NCBI RefSeq assembly: GCF_001427985.1
Contig: NZ_LMSA01000001.1
Span: 647,514 to 711,513 of the forward strand
From: Knoellia sp. Soil729
Lineage (GTDB): Bacteria; Actinomycetota; Actinomycetes; Actinomycetales; Dermatophilaceae
Direction: 5' to 3'
Length of the DNA: 64,000 nt
The notes below the pieces were generated by a model. That model was given only the letters and a program-made list of their open reading frames with translations, was not told where the DNA came from and did not search any database. The position numbers were made by a program, and so were the translations under genes. Positions 29,733 to 37,707 of the stretch are shown piece by piece. Each line of letters begins with the position of its first letter. Positions within the stretch are counted from its first letter, which is position 1.

Positions 29733-30115
29733 TTCTGCTCGACTCCAATGCCCTGCTCTGGCTCATCACCCGTGACGGCCGGCTCGGGTCAGCCGCTCAG
29801 GGCATGCTCGCTGCCGCCGCAACGCCGGCCTTCTTCTCACCCATCAGCGTCGTGGAGCTCACCATCAAGCAGATGCTGAGCAAGCTCCAGCTCATGGGGC
29901 CACTCAGCGACGCCTCTTTCGCGGCAGGCCTGCGCGAGTTGCCTCTCACCGCGCCGCACGCAGAGGGCATCGCGGGCTTTCCAATGTTGGTTCGACACGA
30001 CCCTTTCGATCGGATGCTGCTGGCTCAGGCACAGGTCGAGGGCATGCGCCTCCTGACGTCCGATCGAACGCTGCTCGCCGCTGCGCCGGACCTGACGATC
30101 GACGCACGCGCCTGA
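29729..30115 (+). CDS. vapC: VapC-like PIN-domain ribonuclease toxin
   Basis: A 128-residue PIN-domain protein with the acidic metal-binding residues in place: Asp5 (LLDSNALLW), Glu43 (SVVELTIKQ), Asp91/Asp94 (HDPFDRMLLAQA) and Asp112 (TSDRTLL). It would cleave RNA when free of its antitoxin. GTG start at 29729 within the antitoxin stop. The HDPFDRMLLAQA form is typical of the VapC branch paired with Phd-type antitoxins. Molecular target unknown. Confidence 0.92.
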   Translation: MILLDSNALLWLITRDGRLGSAAQGMLAAAATPAFFSPISVVELTIKQMLSKLQLMGPLSDASFAAGLRELPLTAPHAEGIAGFPMLVRHDPFDRMLLAQAQVEGMRLLTSDRTLLAAAPDLTIDARA

Positions 30116-30179
30116 GCCCCCGTCGCCGGCCCGGCCCTTGGCGGGTTCTGAGGCGATATCCCCGATCCGTTGGCAGGGA

Positions 30180-30185
30180 TTGACA
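30180..30185 (+). promoter_or_regulatory. Possible -35 box before hyuA (TTGACA)
   Basis: A perfect TTGACA, with hyuA starting at 30223. The expected -10 position falls on the CGGCATAC motif at 30197, giving TACCGG with a 16-base spacer, which is a weak match. Confidence 0.3.
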
Positions 30186-30222
30186 AGGCGAGCAACCGGC
30201 ATACCGGGCTTGAATCTCTCCC

Positions 30223-32331
30223 ATGGCGCAACGACGGATCAGAATCGGCATCGACACGGGCGGGACGTTCACGGACGTCGTGGCTTTCGACGAGGACTCG
30301 GGTGAGCTCGTCACCACGAAGACCCCGAGCACCCCCAGCAACCCCGCGGATGGCTTCATCAACGGCATCGACAAAGTGCTTGGACTCATGGGGGCGGCCG
30401 GTGACGACATCACCGCGGTCTGCCATGGCACGACCGTCGCGACCAACAAGCTCCTCGAGGGCAAGGTCGAGCAGCTCGGGTTCATCACGACCGAGGGCTA
30501 CGAGTTCATGCTCGAGATCGCCCGCCAGGCGGTGCCCGACGGTTACGGCAACTCCTACTTCTGGGTCAAGCCGCCGCGCATCGTCGCCGCCGACCACGTG
30601 CGCACGGTCGGTGGGCGGATGGACTTCGAGGGCAACGAGATCCGCCCCTTCGACGAGGAGAGCGCTGTCGCGGCGGCCCGCTGGTTCAAGGAGCGCGGCA
30701 TCACGACGATCGGCGTCTGCTTCCTGCACTCGTATGCCGCGGACGACCACGAGCTGCGGATGCGCGAGATCCTGCGCGCCGAGCACCCCGAGGCCATCGT
30801 GTCGATCTCGAGCGAGGTGCTGCGCGAGTACCGCGAGTACGAGCGCTCCATGACGACGCTGGTCGACGCCGCGGTCAAGCCCAACGTCAGCCGCTACGTC
30901 AGCAACATCCACAGCCGCCTCGAGGGCTTCACCGGCGGCTCGGGACGCGAGATCCCCTTCTACATCATGAAGTCCAACGGTGGCGTGCTCTCCGCCGACG
31001 AGGTCGTGCACCAGCCGATCACCACCGTCCTGTCGGGTCCGGCTGCCGGCGCCCTCGGTGCCGCGCTCATCGCCCAGAAGGCCGGCTTCGACAAGGTCCT
31101 CACCTGCGACGGCGGCGGGACCTCCACCGACGTCTCGGTCGTCCTCGGCGGCGAGCCGACCCTGACCACCGAGGGCACCGTGGGTGCCTACCCGAGCAAG
31201 ATCCCGATGATCGACGTCGTGACCGTCGGCGCCGGCGGGGGCTCCATCGCGTGGGTCTCGCCCGAGGGTGCGCTCAAGGTCGGTCCGCACTCGGCCGGTG
31301 CCGACCCGGGCCCGCTCTGCTACGGCAAGGGTGGCGCGAACCCGACGATCACCGACGCCCACGTGACGCTCGGCCGCATCCCCGCGCACCTCCTCGGCGG
31401 CGAGATCCCGCTCGACGTGGACGCCGCGCGGACCGGGATCGAGTCACTGGCCGGCAAGCTCGGCCTCGACTTCGAACGCTGCGCCACCGGAATCCTCGAG
31501 ATCTCCGCCTGGAACCAGGCCAACGCCCTGCGCCAGGTCTCGGTCAAGCGCGGGCTCGACGTGCGTGACTTCATGCTCACGACGTTCGGTGGCTCGGGCT
31601 CGCTCCTCGCGTGCCTGCTCGTCGACATCCTCGACCTCGCCGGCGTCGTCGTCCCGCAGAACCCGGGCAACGTCAGCGCCTTCGGCCTGCTCACCGTGGA
31701 CGTCAAGAACGACTACGTGCAGACCCAGGTGGCCAAGCAGTCCGCCCTCGACTTCGCCGCCATCGAGAAGACCTTCACGTCGCTCACCGAGCGCGCGGCG
31801 GCCGCCCTCGCCAAGGAGGGCTTCGCGGCCGAGGATCACCAGTTCACCCGCACGGTCGACCTGCGCTACTTCGGGCAGGCCTACGAGGTGCGGGTCACCG
31901 CGCCGACCGATGTCGCCGTGGACGAGTCGTATGCCGACGCCGTCGCCCAGGCGTTCCACGACGCCCACCACCAGCTGTACGGCTACGACTTCCGGACCGA
32001 CCCCACCCAGCAGGTCGAGTGGGTCAACCTGCGCGTCACGGGAGTGGGACCCATCACCCGCCCCGAGCTGCGCGAGATCGACGCGGCCGACGCCGGCGAC
32101 GGTGGATCGGTCGAGGAGCGAGCACAGCGCTCGACCCGCCAGGTCTGCTTCGACGCCGACCACGGCTACGTCGAAACGGGCGTCTGGTGGCGACCTGACC
32201 TGCGGGCCGGCGACACCATCACCGGTCCGGCCGTCATCGAGGAGTTCGGCTCGACCGTCCCCGTCCACCCCGGCTTCACCGTCACGGTCGACGCCTTCGG
32301 CAACCTCGTCATCACCAAGGAGGACAAGTGA
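30223..32331 (+). CDS. hyuA: Hydantoinase/oxoprolinase subunit A family protein
   Basis: A 702-residue HyuA protein. The N-terminus has the ASKHA-type ATP-binding motif IGIDTGGTFTDVV (residues 8-20). The middle has YVSNIHSRL then MKSNGGVLSADE, and CDGGGTSTDVSVV is the second phosphate loop. With HyuB it forms ATP-dependent enzymes that open cyclic amides (N-methylhydantoin, 5-oxoproline, caprolactam) or carboxylate ketones. No acetone or acetophenone carboxylase extra subunits are present, so a cyclic-amide hydrolase is more likely. The island already has a ring-opening barbiturase, so HyuAB may serve a second cyclic ureide. It overlaps hyuB by 4 bases. Confidence 0.9.
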   Translation: MAQRRIRIGIDTGGTFTDVVAFDEDSGELVTTKTPSTPSNPADGFINGIDKVLGLMGAAGDDITAVCHGTTVATNKLLEGKVEQLGFITTEGYEFMLEIARQAVPDGYGNSYFWVKPPRIVAADHVRTVGGRMDFEGNEIRPFDEESAVAAARWFKERGITTIGVCFLHSYAADDHELRMREILRAEHPEAIVSISSEVLREYREYERSMTTLVDAAVKPNVSRYVSNIHSRLEGFTGGSGREIPFYIMKSNGGVLSADEVVHQPITTVLSGPAAGALGAALIAQKAGFDKVLTCDGGGTSTDVSVVLGGEPTLTTEGTVGAYPSKIPMIDVVTVGAGGGSIAWVSPEGALKVGPHSAGADPGPLCYGKGGANPTITDAHVTLGRIPAHLLGGEIPLDVDAARTGIESLAGKLGLDFERCATGILEISAWNQANALRQVSVKRGLDVRDFMLTTFGGSGSLLACLLVDILDLAGVVVPQNPGNVSAFGLLTVDVKNDYVQTQVAKQSALDFAAIEKTFTSLTERAAAALAKEGFAAEDHQFTRTVDLRYFGQAYEVRVTAPTDVAVDESYADAVAQAFHDAHHQLYGYDFRTDPTQQVEWVNLRVTGVGPITRPELREIDAADAGDGGSVEERAQRSTRQVCFDADHGYVETGVWWRPDLRAGDTITGPAVIEEFGSTVPVHPGFTVTVDAFGNLVITKEDK

Positions 32332-34298
32332 GCACCACGACTGTGGAGCCCCAGGCAGCACCGGTGAACCCCGCGGGCCTGCCCACGGCATACGAGCACG
32401 GAAAGCGCCTCACCGCGCCCGGCAGCACCGTCGACCCGATCCTCGTCGAGATCGTCCAGGGAACCCTGGCGAGCGTCGAGATGGAGGTCGAGACCGCGAT
32501 CGCGCGCACCAGCCGCTCCCCCATGATCCGCGACGCGCACGACTTCCGCGCCGGCATCCACGACCGCCAGCTGCGCAAGCTCACCGGGCGCTCCTACTCG
32601 GCCCTCGTGCACCCCATCGTGCGCGACTTCCCGCTGGAGGAGATGCACGAGGGTGACGTCTTCTTCCACAACGACGTCTACGAGTCCGAGGGTGGCATCG
32701 GCCACCTGCCCGACCTCTGCGTCACCGTGCCCGTCTTCCACGACGGTGCCGTCGTCGCGTTCGTCCAGGCCTTCGGTCACCACGACGACATCGGCGGCGC
32801 GGTGCCCGGGTCGATGCCGAGCCACGCGACCAGCGTCCACGAGGAGGGCCTGTCCGTCCCGCCGATCAAGCTGTGGGACGCCGGCGTCCCCAACAAGGCC
32901 GCGCTGCGGATCATGACGCGCAACTCGCGCATGCCCGACAGCCTCGCCGCCGACCTCGACGCCGAGTGCTCGGCCTGCCTCATGGGCGCACGACGGCTCT
33001 CCGACCTCTTCGCGCGCTACGGCCGCGACGAGATCGAGACCGCGTTCGACGCGATCCTCGACAGCACCCAGGAGACCTACCGCCGCGAGATCCTCAGCAA
33101 GATCCCCGAGGGCACGTATGTCTGGGAGGACTACGCCGAGCACGACGGCGTCGACGAGCCGATGCTGCACACCCAGCGCATCACGCTGACCAAGGTCGAC
33201 GACGCACCGGCCGACCCGGAGACCAACTTCGCCGGCGGTGCCCGCCTCATCGTGGACTTCACCGGCACCGCGCCCCAGGCCAAGGGCCCGATCAACCACT
33301 GCGGCGACTACGTCGGTGGCAACTTCCTCAAGAAGTGGCTCGCGCCCATCCTGCGCAACCTTGCCGACACCCCCGAGCGGATGGCCGAGCTCGACGTCAA
33401 CGAGGGCATCGTGCCCCTCATCGAGATGCGCTTCCCGGAGAAGGGCACCTTGCTCACGCCGATCTACCCGGCGCCGACCAACGCCCGCACCTTCGTCATC
33501 CTGCGACTGCTCGGCGTCCTGTCCGGCGTGGTCGCCAAGGCGGTCGACGGCCAGATGCCTGCCGACCAGGAGACGATCCGCTACACCGGCGTCTACGGCA
33601 AGGACCGCGACGGCAACGACTACCTCATGCGTGAGGTGCTCGGCGGCGGCTCCGGCGGTCGCTACTACGCCGACGGCGAGGACACCATCCACGTCGTGCC
33701 CGACTCCCGCAACCTGCCGAGCGAGTTCACCGAGTCACGCTTCCCGTTCCTCGTCGAGCGCCTCGGGCTCGCGGTGGACTCCGGTGGTGCGGGCCGCTAT
33801 CGGGGTGGACTGGGCTACGAGAAGCACATTCGCATGCTCCAGGACGCGAACTTCATGTCGATCGCCGACCGCTCGATCCTCGCCTGCTGGGGAGTCAAGG
33901 GCGGCAAGGCCGGTATGCCGTTCCACGTCACCATCGACGTGGGCGGGCCCGACGAACGGGTCGTCGACGCCCTCGCCGACGCCGAGCCGGTCAAGGCGGG
34001 ACAGCTCATCCGGATCCGCACCACCGGTGGCGGTGGCTGGGGCGATCCTCTCGAGCGCCCGCTGGACGAGGTCGAACGCGACCTGCGCTGGGGCAAGGTG
34101 TCCCTCGAAGGTGCGCGGACGGCATACGGCGTCGTCGCCTCGGGCGGCAAGGACGACGTGAGCATCGACGTCGACGCGAGCGAGGCGCTGCGGGCGCAGC
34201 TGCGCGAGGAGCGCGGCGAGGAGCCGTTCTTCGACCGCGGCCCCGGCTACGCCCGGCTCGCGGACGGCGCTCTCGCCAGCGAGTACGACTGGATGTGA
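32328..34298 (+). CDS. hyuB: Hydantoinase/oxoprolinase subunit B family protein
   Basis: A 656-residue HyuB protein, the hydrolytic partner of HyuA. Recognisable segments are VDPILVEIVQGTLASVEMEVETAI at the N-terminus, the metal-site region HDFRAGIHD and FHNDVYESEGGIGHLPDL, and a C-terminal GAGRYRGGLGYEKHI followed by TTGGGGWGDPLERP. The last motif is the family hallmark. The GTG start lies in the hyuA stop. The reaction is the ATP-coupled opening of a cyclic amide, substrate unknown. Confidence 0.92.
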   Translation: MSTTTVEPQAAPVNPAGLPTAYEHGKRLTAPGSTVDPILVEIVQGTLASVEMEVETAIARTSRSPMIRDAHDFRAGIHDRQLRKLTGRSYSALVHPIVRDFPLEEMHEGDVFFHNDVYESEGGIGHLPDLCVTVPVFHDGAVVAFVQAFGHHDDIGGAVPGSMPSHATSVHEEGLSVPPIKLWDAGVPNKAALRIMTRNSRMPDSLAADLDAECSACLMGARRLSDLFARYGRDEIETAFDAILDSTQETYRREILSKIPEGTYVWEDYAEHDGVDEPMLHTQRITLTKVDDAPADPETNFAGGARLIVDFTGTAPQAKGPINHCGDYVGGNFLKKWLAPILRNLADTPERMAELDVNEGIVPLIEMRFPEKGTLLTPIYPAPTNARTFVILRLLGVLSGVVAKAVDGQMPADQETIRYTGVYGKDRDGNDYLMREVLGGGSGGRYYADGEDTIHVVPDSRNLPSEFTESRFPFLVERLGLAVDSGGAGRYRGGLGYEKHIRMLQDANFMSIADRSILACWGVKGGKAGMPFHVTIDVGGPDERVVDALADAEPVKAGQLIRIRTTGGGGWGDPLERPLDEVERDLRWGKVSLEGARTAYGVVASGGKDDVSIDVDASEALRAQLREERGEEPFFDRGPGYARLADGALASEYDWM

Positions 34299-34299
34299 G

Positions 34300-35157
34300 A
34301 TGGACCTGACCGAGGTGCTCGTCATCGGCGCGGCCGGCAAGACCGGCCGTGCCGTGTCGAGAGCCCTGGTCGGGCGCGGAGTGACCGTCCGAGCTGCGGT
34401 GCGTCCGGGGTCGACAAGCCCCGTGTATGCCGCGGGGCAGGTTCGCGCTGTCCCGCTCGACCTGGTCACCGGGGAGGGACTGGGAGCGGCCATGACGGGA
34501 GTCGCGGGCGTCTACCACCTCGCACCCAACGTCCACCCGGACGAGGTGGCGATGGCCGAGCGTGTGGCCGAGGCTGCTGCCACAGAGGGGGTTTCGCGGT
34601 TCGTCTTCCACTCCGTGCTGCACCCGGACGATACCTCGATGCCGCATCACGTCCGCAAGGGGAAGGCGGAGCGGGCGATCCGTGCGCGTCTGGAGACCGC
34701 CACGATCCTGCGCCCGGCGGCATACGCGCAGAACCTCGAGTCAGCCGCGCGAGCCGGACGGATGGGGGTGCCCTACTCGGTGGACACCCCGTTCACGAAC
34801 GTCGACCTCGAGGACGTGGCCGAGGTTGCGGCCCGCATCCTGACCGAGGAGGGTCACGCAGGTGAGGCCTACGACCTCGCCGGACCCGAGCGGCTCAGTG
34901 TGCGTCAGCTGGCGCAGGTGGCCTCCGAGGTCTTGGGACATCCGGTGGTTGCGGTGACCCAGTCACGCGAGGACTGGGTGGCCGGGCCCGGGGCCGGACT
35001 GCCGGCGCAGGCACGCGACGACCTGGTGGCGATGTTCCGGACCTACGACCGCGAGGGTTCGTCGGAGACCCCGCGACCCTGGGCTCGCTGCTGGAGCGCG
35101 AGCCCAGGACCTGGCGGGAAACCCTCAGTAGCTGAGCTCGTCAGTTCGGGACGATGA
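34300..35157 (+). CDS. NmrA-like NAD(P)-binding protein with a C-terminal frameshift
   Basis: An atypical short-chain dehydrogenase of the NmrA/HSCARG type. It has the Rossmann motif VIGAAGKTGRAV at residues 7-18, HSVLHPDD in the middle, and AYAQNLE. From about residue 253 the frame stops resembling the family. If one G is added to the run at 35055-35057, the protein instead ends GFVGDPATLGSLLEREPRT and on to a TGA at 35133-35135, the expected C-terminus. So either a real single-base deletion or a sequencing error is present. As written, the altered tail overlaps the convergent CHRD gene by 17 bases. It starts one base after the hyuB stop, so it is probably co-transcribed; substrate unknown. 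Confidence 0.8.
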   Translation: MDLTEVLVIGAAGKTGRAVSRALVGRGVTVRAAVRPGSTSPVYAAGQVRAVPLDLVTGEGLGAAMTGVAGVYHLAPNVHPDEVAMAERVAEAAATEGVSRFVFHSVLHPDDTSMPHHVRKGKAERAIRARLETATILRPAAYAQNLESAARAGRMGVPYSVDTPFTNVDLEDVAEVAARILTEEGHAGEAYDLAGPERLSVRQLAQVASEVLGHPVVAVTQSREDWVAGPGAGLPAQARDDLVAMFRTYDREGSSETPRPWARCWSASPGPGGKPSVAELVSSGR

Positions 35158-35776
35158 CGCCGCACAGCGCGGGGTCGGTGGCCTCGGTCGGCAGCGACGG
35201 GTCAAGGTCGCTCGCGGTGGCGCCGTCGTAGGCACCGTTGTGGTTGTGGTCGACACCGTGGATCACGATGACGGCCTCACCACGGGTGACCGCCTTCGCG
35301 ACGTCCTGCGAGACCTTGATCTGGCCGCGCTCGTAGGTCAGGTTGCCCTGGGGCGCGGTGTCGAACCGGTCGATGGCCAAGGCGCTCGCCGGGCTGGTGT
35401 CGCCCGTCTTGGTCAACGACACGCGGACGGGACCGTAGGCGGGCGCGCCCTCGGAGGTGTTGAGGGTGTTGCTTGCGTCGAGGTCGTCCGAGGCGGCCGG
35501 GCACTCGTGCCGGGCGTCCGCACCGAAGTGGATGTGCGCTGCGTGCGGTGCGTCCGCGAGCAGCCCCGATGCGGCCATGGCGATGTCGATGCGCGTGCCG
35601 CGCACGGTGACCAGAGCAGTGCCGCTTCCGTCGACACCGTTGAGCGCGACCGGCTGGAGGGAGGCGGTGAGGTCGCCACTGTTCGCCGTGGCGGTGGTCG
35701 CGGCGACGACGGTGAGCGAGGACGCGAGGATGCCGGCGGCCAGGACGGCCTTGGTGGTGCGGGAGATGGTGCGCAT
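35141..35776 (-). CDS. Secreted CHRD-domain protein
   Basis: A 211-residue exported protein. The N-terminus MRTISRTTKAVLAAGILASS followed by a hydrophobic stretch and ATAN is a Sec signal peptide with cleavage near residue 32. The body is a single CHRD beta-domain, with HAAHIHFG and a later VIVIHGVDHNHNG segment whose histidines could bind metal. ATG at 35776 has GGAG five bases upstream. Its function is unknown. It lies opposite in direction to the surrounding catabolic genes and may not belong to them. Confidence 0.8.
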   Translation of the reverse strand: MRTISRTTKAVLAAGILASSLTVVAATTATANSGDLTASLQPVALNGVDGSGTALVTVRGTRIDIAMAASGLLADAPHAAHIHFGADARHECPAASDDLDASNTLNTSEGAPAYGPVRVSLTKTGDTSPASALAIDRFDTAPQGNLTYERGQIKVSQDVAKAVTRGEAVIVIHGVDHNHNGAYDGATASDLDPSLPTEATDPALCGVIVPN

Positions 35777-35895
35777 GACTGCTCCAGGGGGGAGGTGCCG
35801 CGAGCTCATCGTCGGGCTCGCTGTGCATCTGCTCTTCGGAGCCGACGATGCAGGTGGATTGCCTGCCTCGAGGCCGCCGGTGGCACCATGAGCCG

Positions 35896-36372
35896 GTGAC
35901 CAACCACCAGAGCTTCCTCGACCGTGCGGTCGACCTCGCGATCACCAACGTCGCCGGCGGCGGTGGACCGTTCGGAGCGGTCGTCGTGAGGGACGGCGTC
36001 GTCCTCGGCGAGGGCGCCAACAGCGTGACCACCACGCTCGACCCGACCGCGCACGCCGAGGTCGTCGCGATCCGTGCCGCCTGCCGGGAGGTCGGGGACT
36101 TCGCGCTCGTCGGGGCGACGATCTATGCCTCGTGCGAGCCCTGCCCGCTCTGCCTCTCTGCCGCGCTGTGGTCCAGAGTCGACGCCGTCGTCCACGCGGC
36201 CGACCAGCACGCCGCAGCGGAAGCCGGCTTCGACGACGCCGTCTTCCACGGACTCCTCGACCCGTCGTCGGACCTCGCTGCCTGGCCGCTGCGACGCCTC
36301 CACGTCCCCACCCCACGCTCGCACGAGCCCTTCGACGCCTGGGCCGGGAGGGCTGACCGCACGGCCTACTGA
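35896..36372 (+). CDS. Nucleobase deaminase, guanine deaminase-like
   Basis: A 158-residue zinc-dependent deaminase of the cytidine deaminase fold. The zinc ligands and catalytic residues are visible: His53 and Glu55 in DPTAHAEVVAIR, and Cys83 and Cys86 in SCEPCPLC. The N-terminal GGGGPFGAVVVRDG and the DAVFHG end resemble the short bacterial guanine deaminase (GuaD, about 156 residues). It would convert guanine to xanthine, or act on another aminated nucleobase such as cytosine, to feed the pathway. GTG at 35896 is the best start, with no clear ribosome site. Confidence 0.8.
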   Translation: MTNHQSFLDRAVDLAITNVAGGGGPFGAVVVRDGVVLGEGANSVTTTLDPTAHAEVVAIRAACREVGDFALVGATIYASCEPCPLCLSAALWSRVDAVVHAADQHAAAEAGFDDAVFHGLLDPSSDLAAWPLRRLHVPTPRSHEPFDAWAGRADRTAY

Positions 36373-36519
36373 CACCTCTCGTATGCCGGCCGCCCACCTG
36401 TCGTCCCCGCATCACACCTGGTCGCACACACGGCATACGGCATGGGTTTGGCAGAAGGTGACACCGTGGGCCGCTCGACTTGCCATGACCTGACCGATCC
36501 CCTGACCCGTCCCGCTCCC

Positions 36520-36525
36520 TAGGCT
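36520..36525 (+). promoter_or_regulatory. Probable -10 hexamer of the CoA-transferase operon (TAGGCT)
   Basis: TAGGCT ends seven bases before the ATG at 36532, giving a leaderless transcript, the same geometry as galE. The rest of the 36373-36531 gap holds two GTATGCCG motifs (36381, 36431) and no gene. Confidence 0.5.
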
Positions 36526-36531
36526 CGACGC

Positions 36532-37707
36532 ATGACCGGCCCCCTCCAGGACATCACCGTCGTTGACCTCTCCCGAGCCCTCGCTGGCCCACACGCCGCG
36601 ATGATGCTGGGAGACATGGGCGCTCGCGTCATCAAGGTCGAGAGCCCGGGCAAGGGTGACGACACCCGCGGCTGGGGGCCTCCGTTCGTCGGGCCAGAGG
36701 ACGACCCCATCTCGACCTACTTCCTCAGCGCCAACCGCAACAAGGAGTCGATCACCCTCGACCTCAAGGCCGACGACGGCCGGGACGTCCTCACCAGGCT
36801 CGTGCAGCGCGCCGACGTCCTCATCGAGAACTTCCGGCCCGGCGTCATGGACCGACTGGGCTTCTCCAACGATGCCCTCCACGAGCTCAACCCGCGCCTC
36901 GTCATCCTCTCGATCAGCGGTTTCGGCCACGACGGACCGCAGGGCGGCCGCGCCGGCTACGACCAGATCGCGCAGGGCGAGGCGGGACTCATGTCGGTCA
37001 CGGGTCCTGGTCCGGACAACCCGCAGCGCGTGGGGGTGCCCATCGGCGACCTCCTCGCGGGCATGTACGGCGCCTATGGCGTCGTCGCCGCCCTGCACGA
37101 GCGCAACACCACCGGCACGGGCCGGGTCGTGCGGACCTCGCTGCTGGCCGCGGTCGTCGGGTCGCACGCCATGCACGGCACGGCTTACACCGTTGCCGGC
37201 CACGTCGGGCACGCGCAGGGCAACCAGCACCCGAGCATCTCCCCCTACGGCCTCTTCCACTGTGCCGACGGGGACGTGCAGGTCGCCTGCGGCTCGGAGT
37301 CCCTCTGGGTCAAGCTCGCCGAGGGCTTCGGCATCAACCCAGCAGCCGAGGGCATGGCCACCAACCGCGAACGCATTGCCAACCGCGAGCGGGTTGCCGA
37401 GACGGTCAACGAGGCCTTCAGCCAGTGGCGCCTCGACGACCTGCTCCCACGCCTCGCCGAGCTCGGCGTCCCGTCGGGCGAGGTGCGCACCATCGACCGC
37501 GTCTATGACTGGGACCAGACCCGCTCCCAGGGGCTCGTCCTCGACGTCGACCACCCGGTGCTCGGCTCGATCGAGATCCCCGGTCCGCCGATCCGCTTCG
37601 ACGACAATGCTTTTGCCGGCGGTCGTGAGACCCACCTGGCGCCCCCGCTGCTCGGGCAGCACAACGACAGCGTCCGCGCCTGGCTCGCCGAGGAGGACCC
37701 GAAGTGA
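36532..37707 (+). CDS. CoA-transferase family III (CaiB/BaiF)
   Basis: A 391-residue family III CoA-transferase. It begins with PLQDITVVDLSRALAGPHAAMMLGDMGARVIKVE, the family N-terminus, then has NRNKESITLDLK. The catalytic aspartate is Asp173 in GVPIGDLLAGMYG. It moves CoA between carboxylic acids through an aspartyl anhydride. Its stop overlaps the start of the carboxyltransferase-like gene by 4 bases, which points to an acid activated for decarboxylation or carboxyl transfer. Malonate is the candidate given the barbiturase pathway (inference). Confidence 0.88.
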   Translation: MTGPLQDITVVDLSRALAGPHAAMMLGDMGARVIKVESPGKGDDTRGWGPPFVGPEDDPISTYFLSANRNKESITLDLKADDGRDVLTRLVQRADVLIENFRPGVMDRLGFSNDALHELNPRLVILSISGFGHDGPQGGRAGYDQIAQGEAGLMSVTGPGPDNPQRVGVPIGDLLAGMYGAYGVVAALHERNTTGTGRVVRTSLLAAVVGSHAMHGTAYTVAGHVGHAQGNQHPSISPYGLFHCADGDVQVACGSESLWVKLAEGFGINPAAEGMATNRERIANRERVAETVNEAFSQWRLDDLLPRLAELGVPSGEVRTIDRVYDWDQTRSQGLVLDVDHPVLGSIEIPGPPIRFDDNAFAGGRETHLAPPLLGQHNDSVRAWLAEEDPK

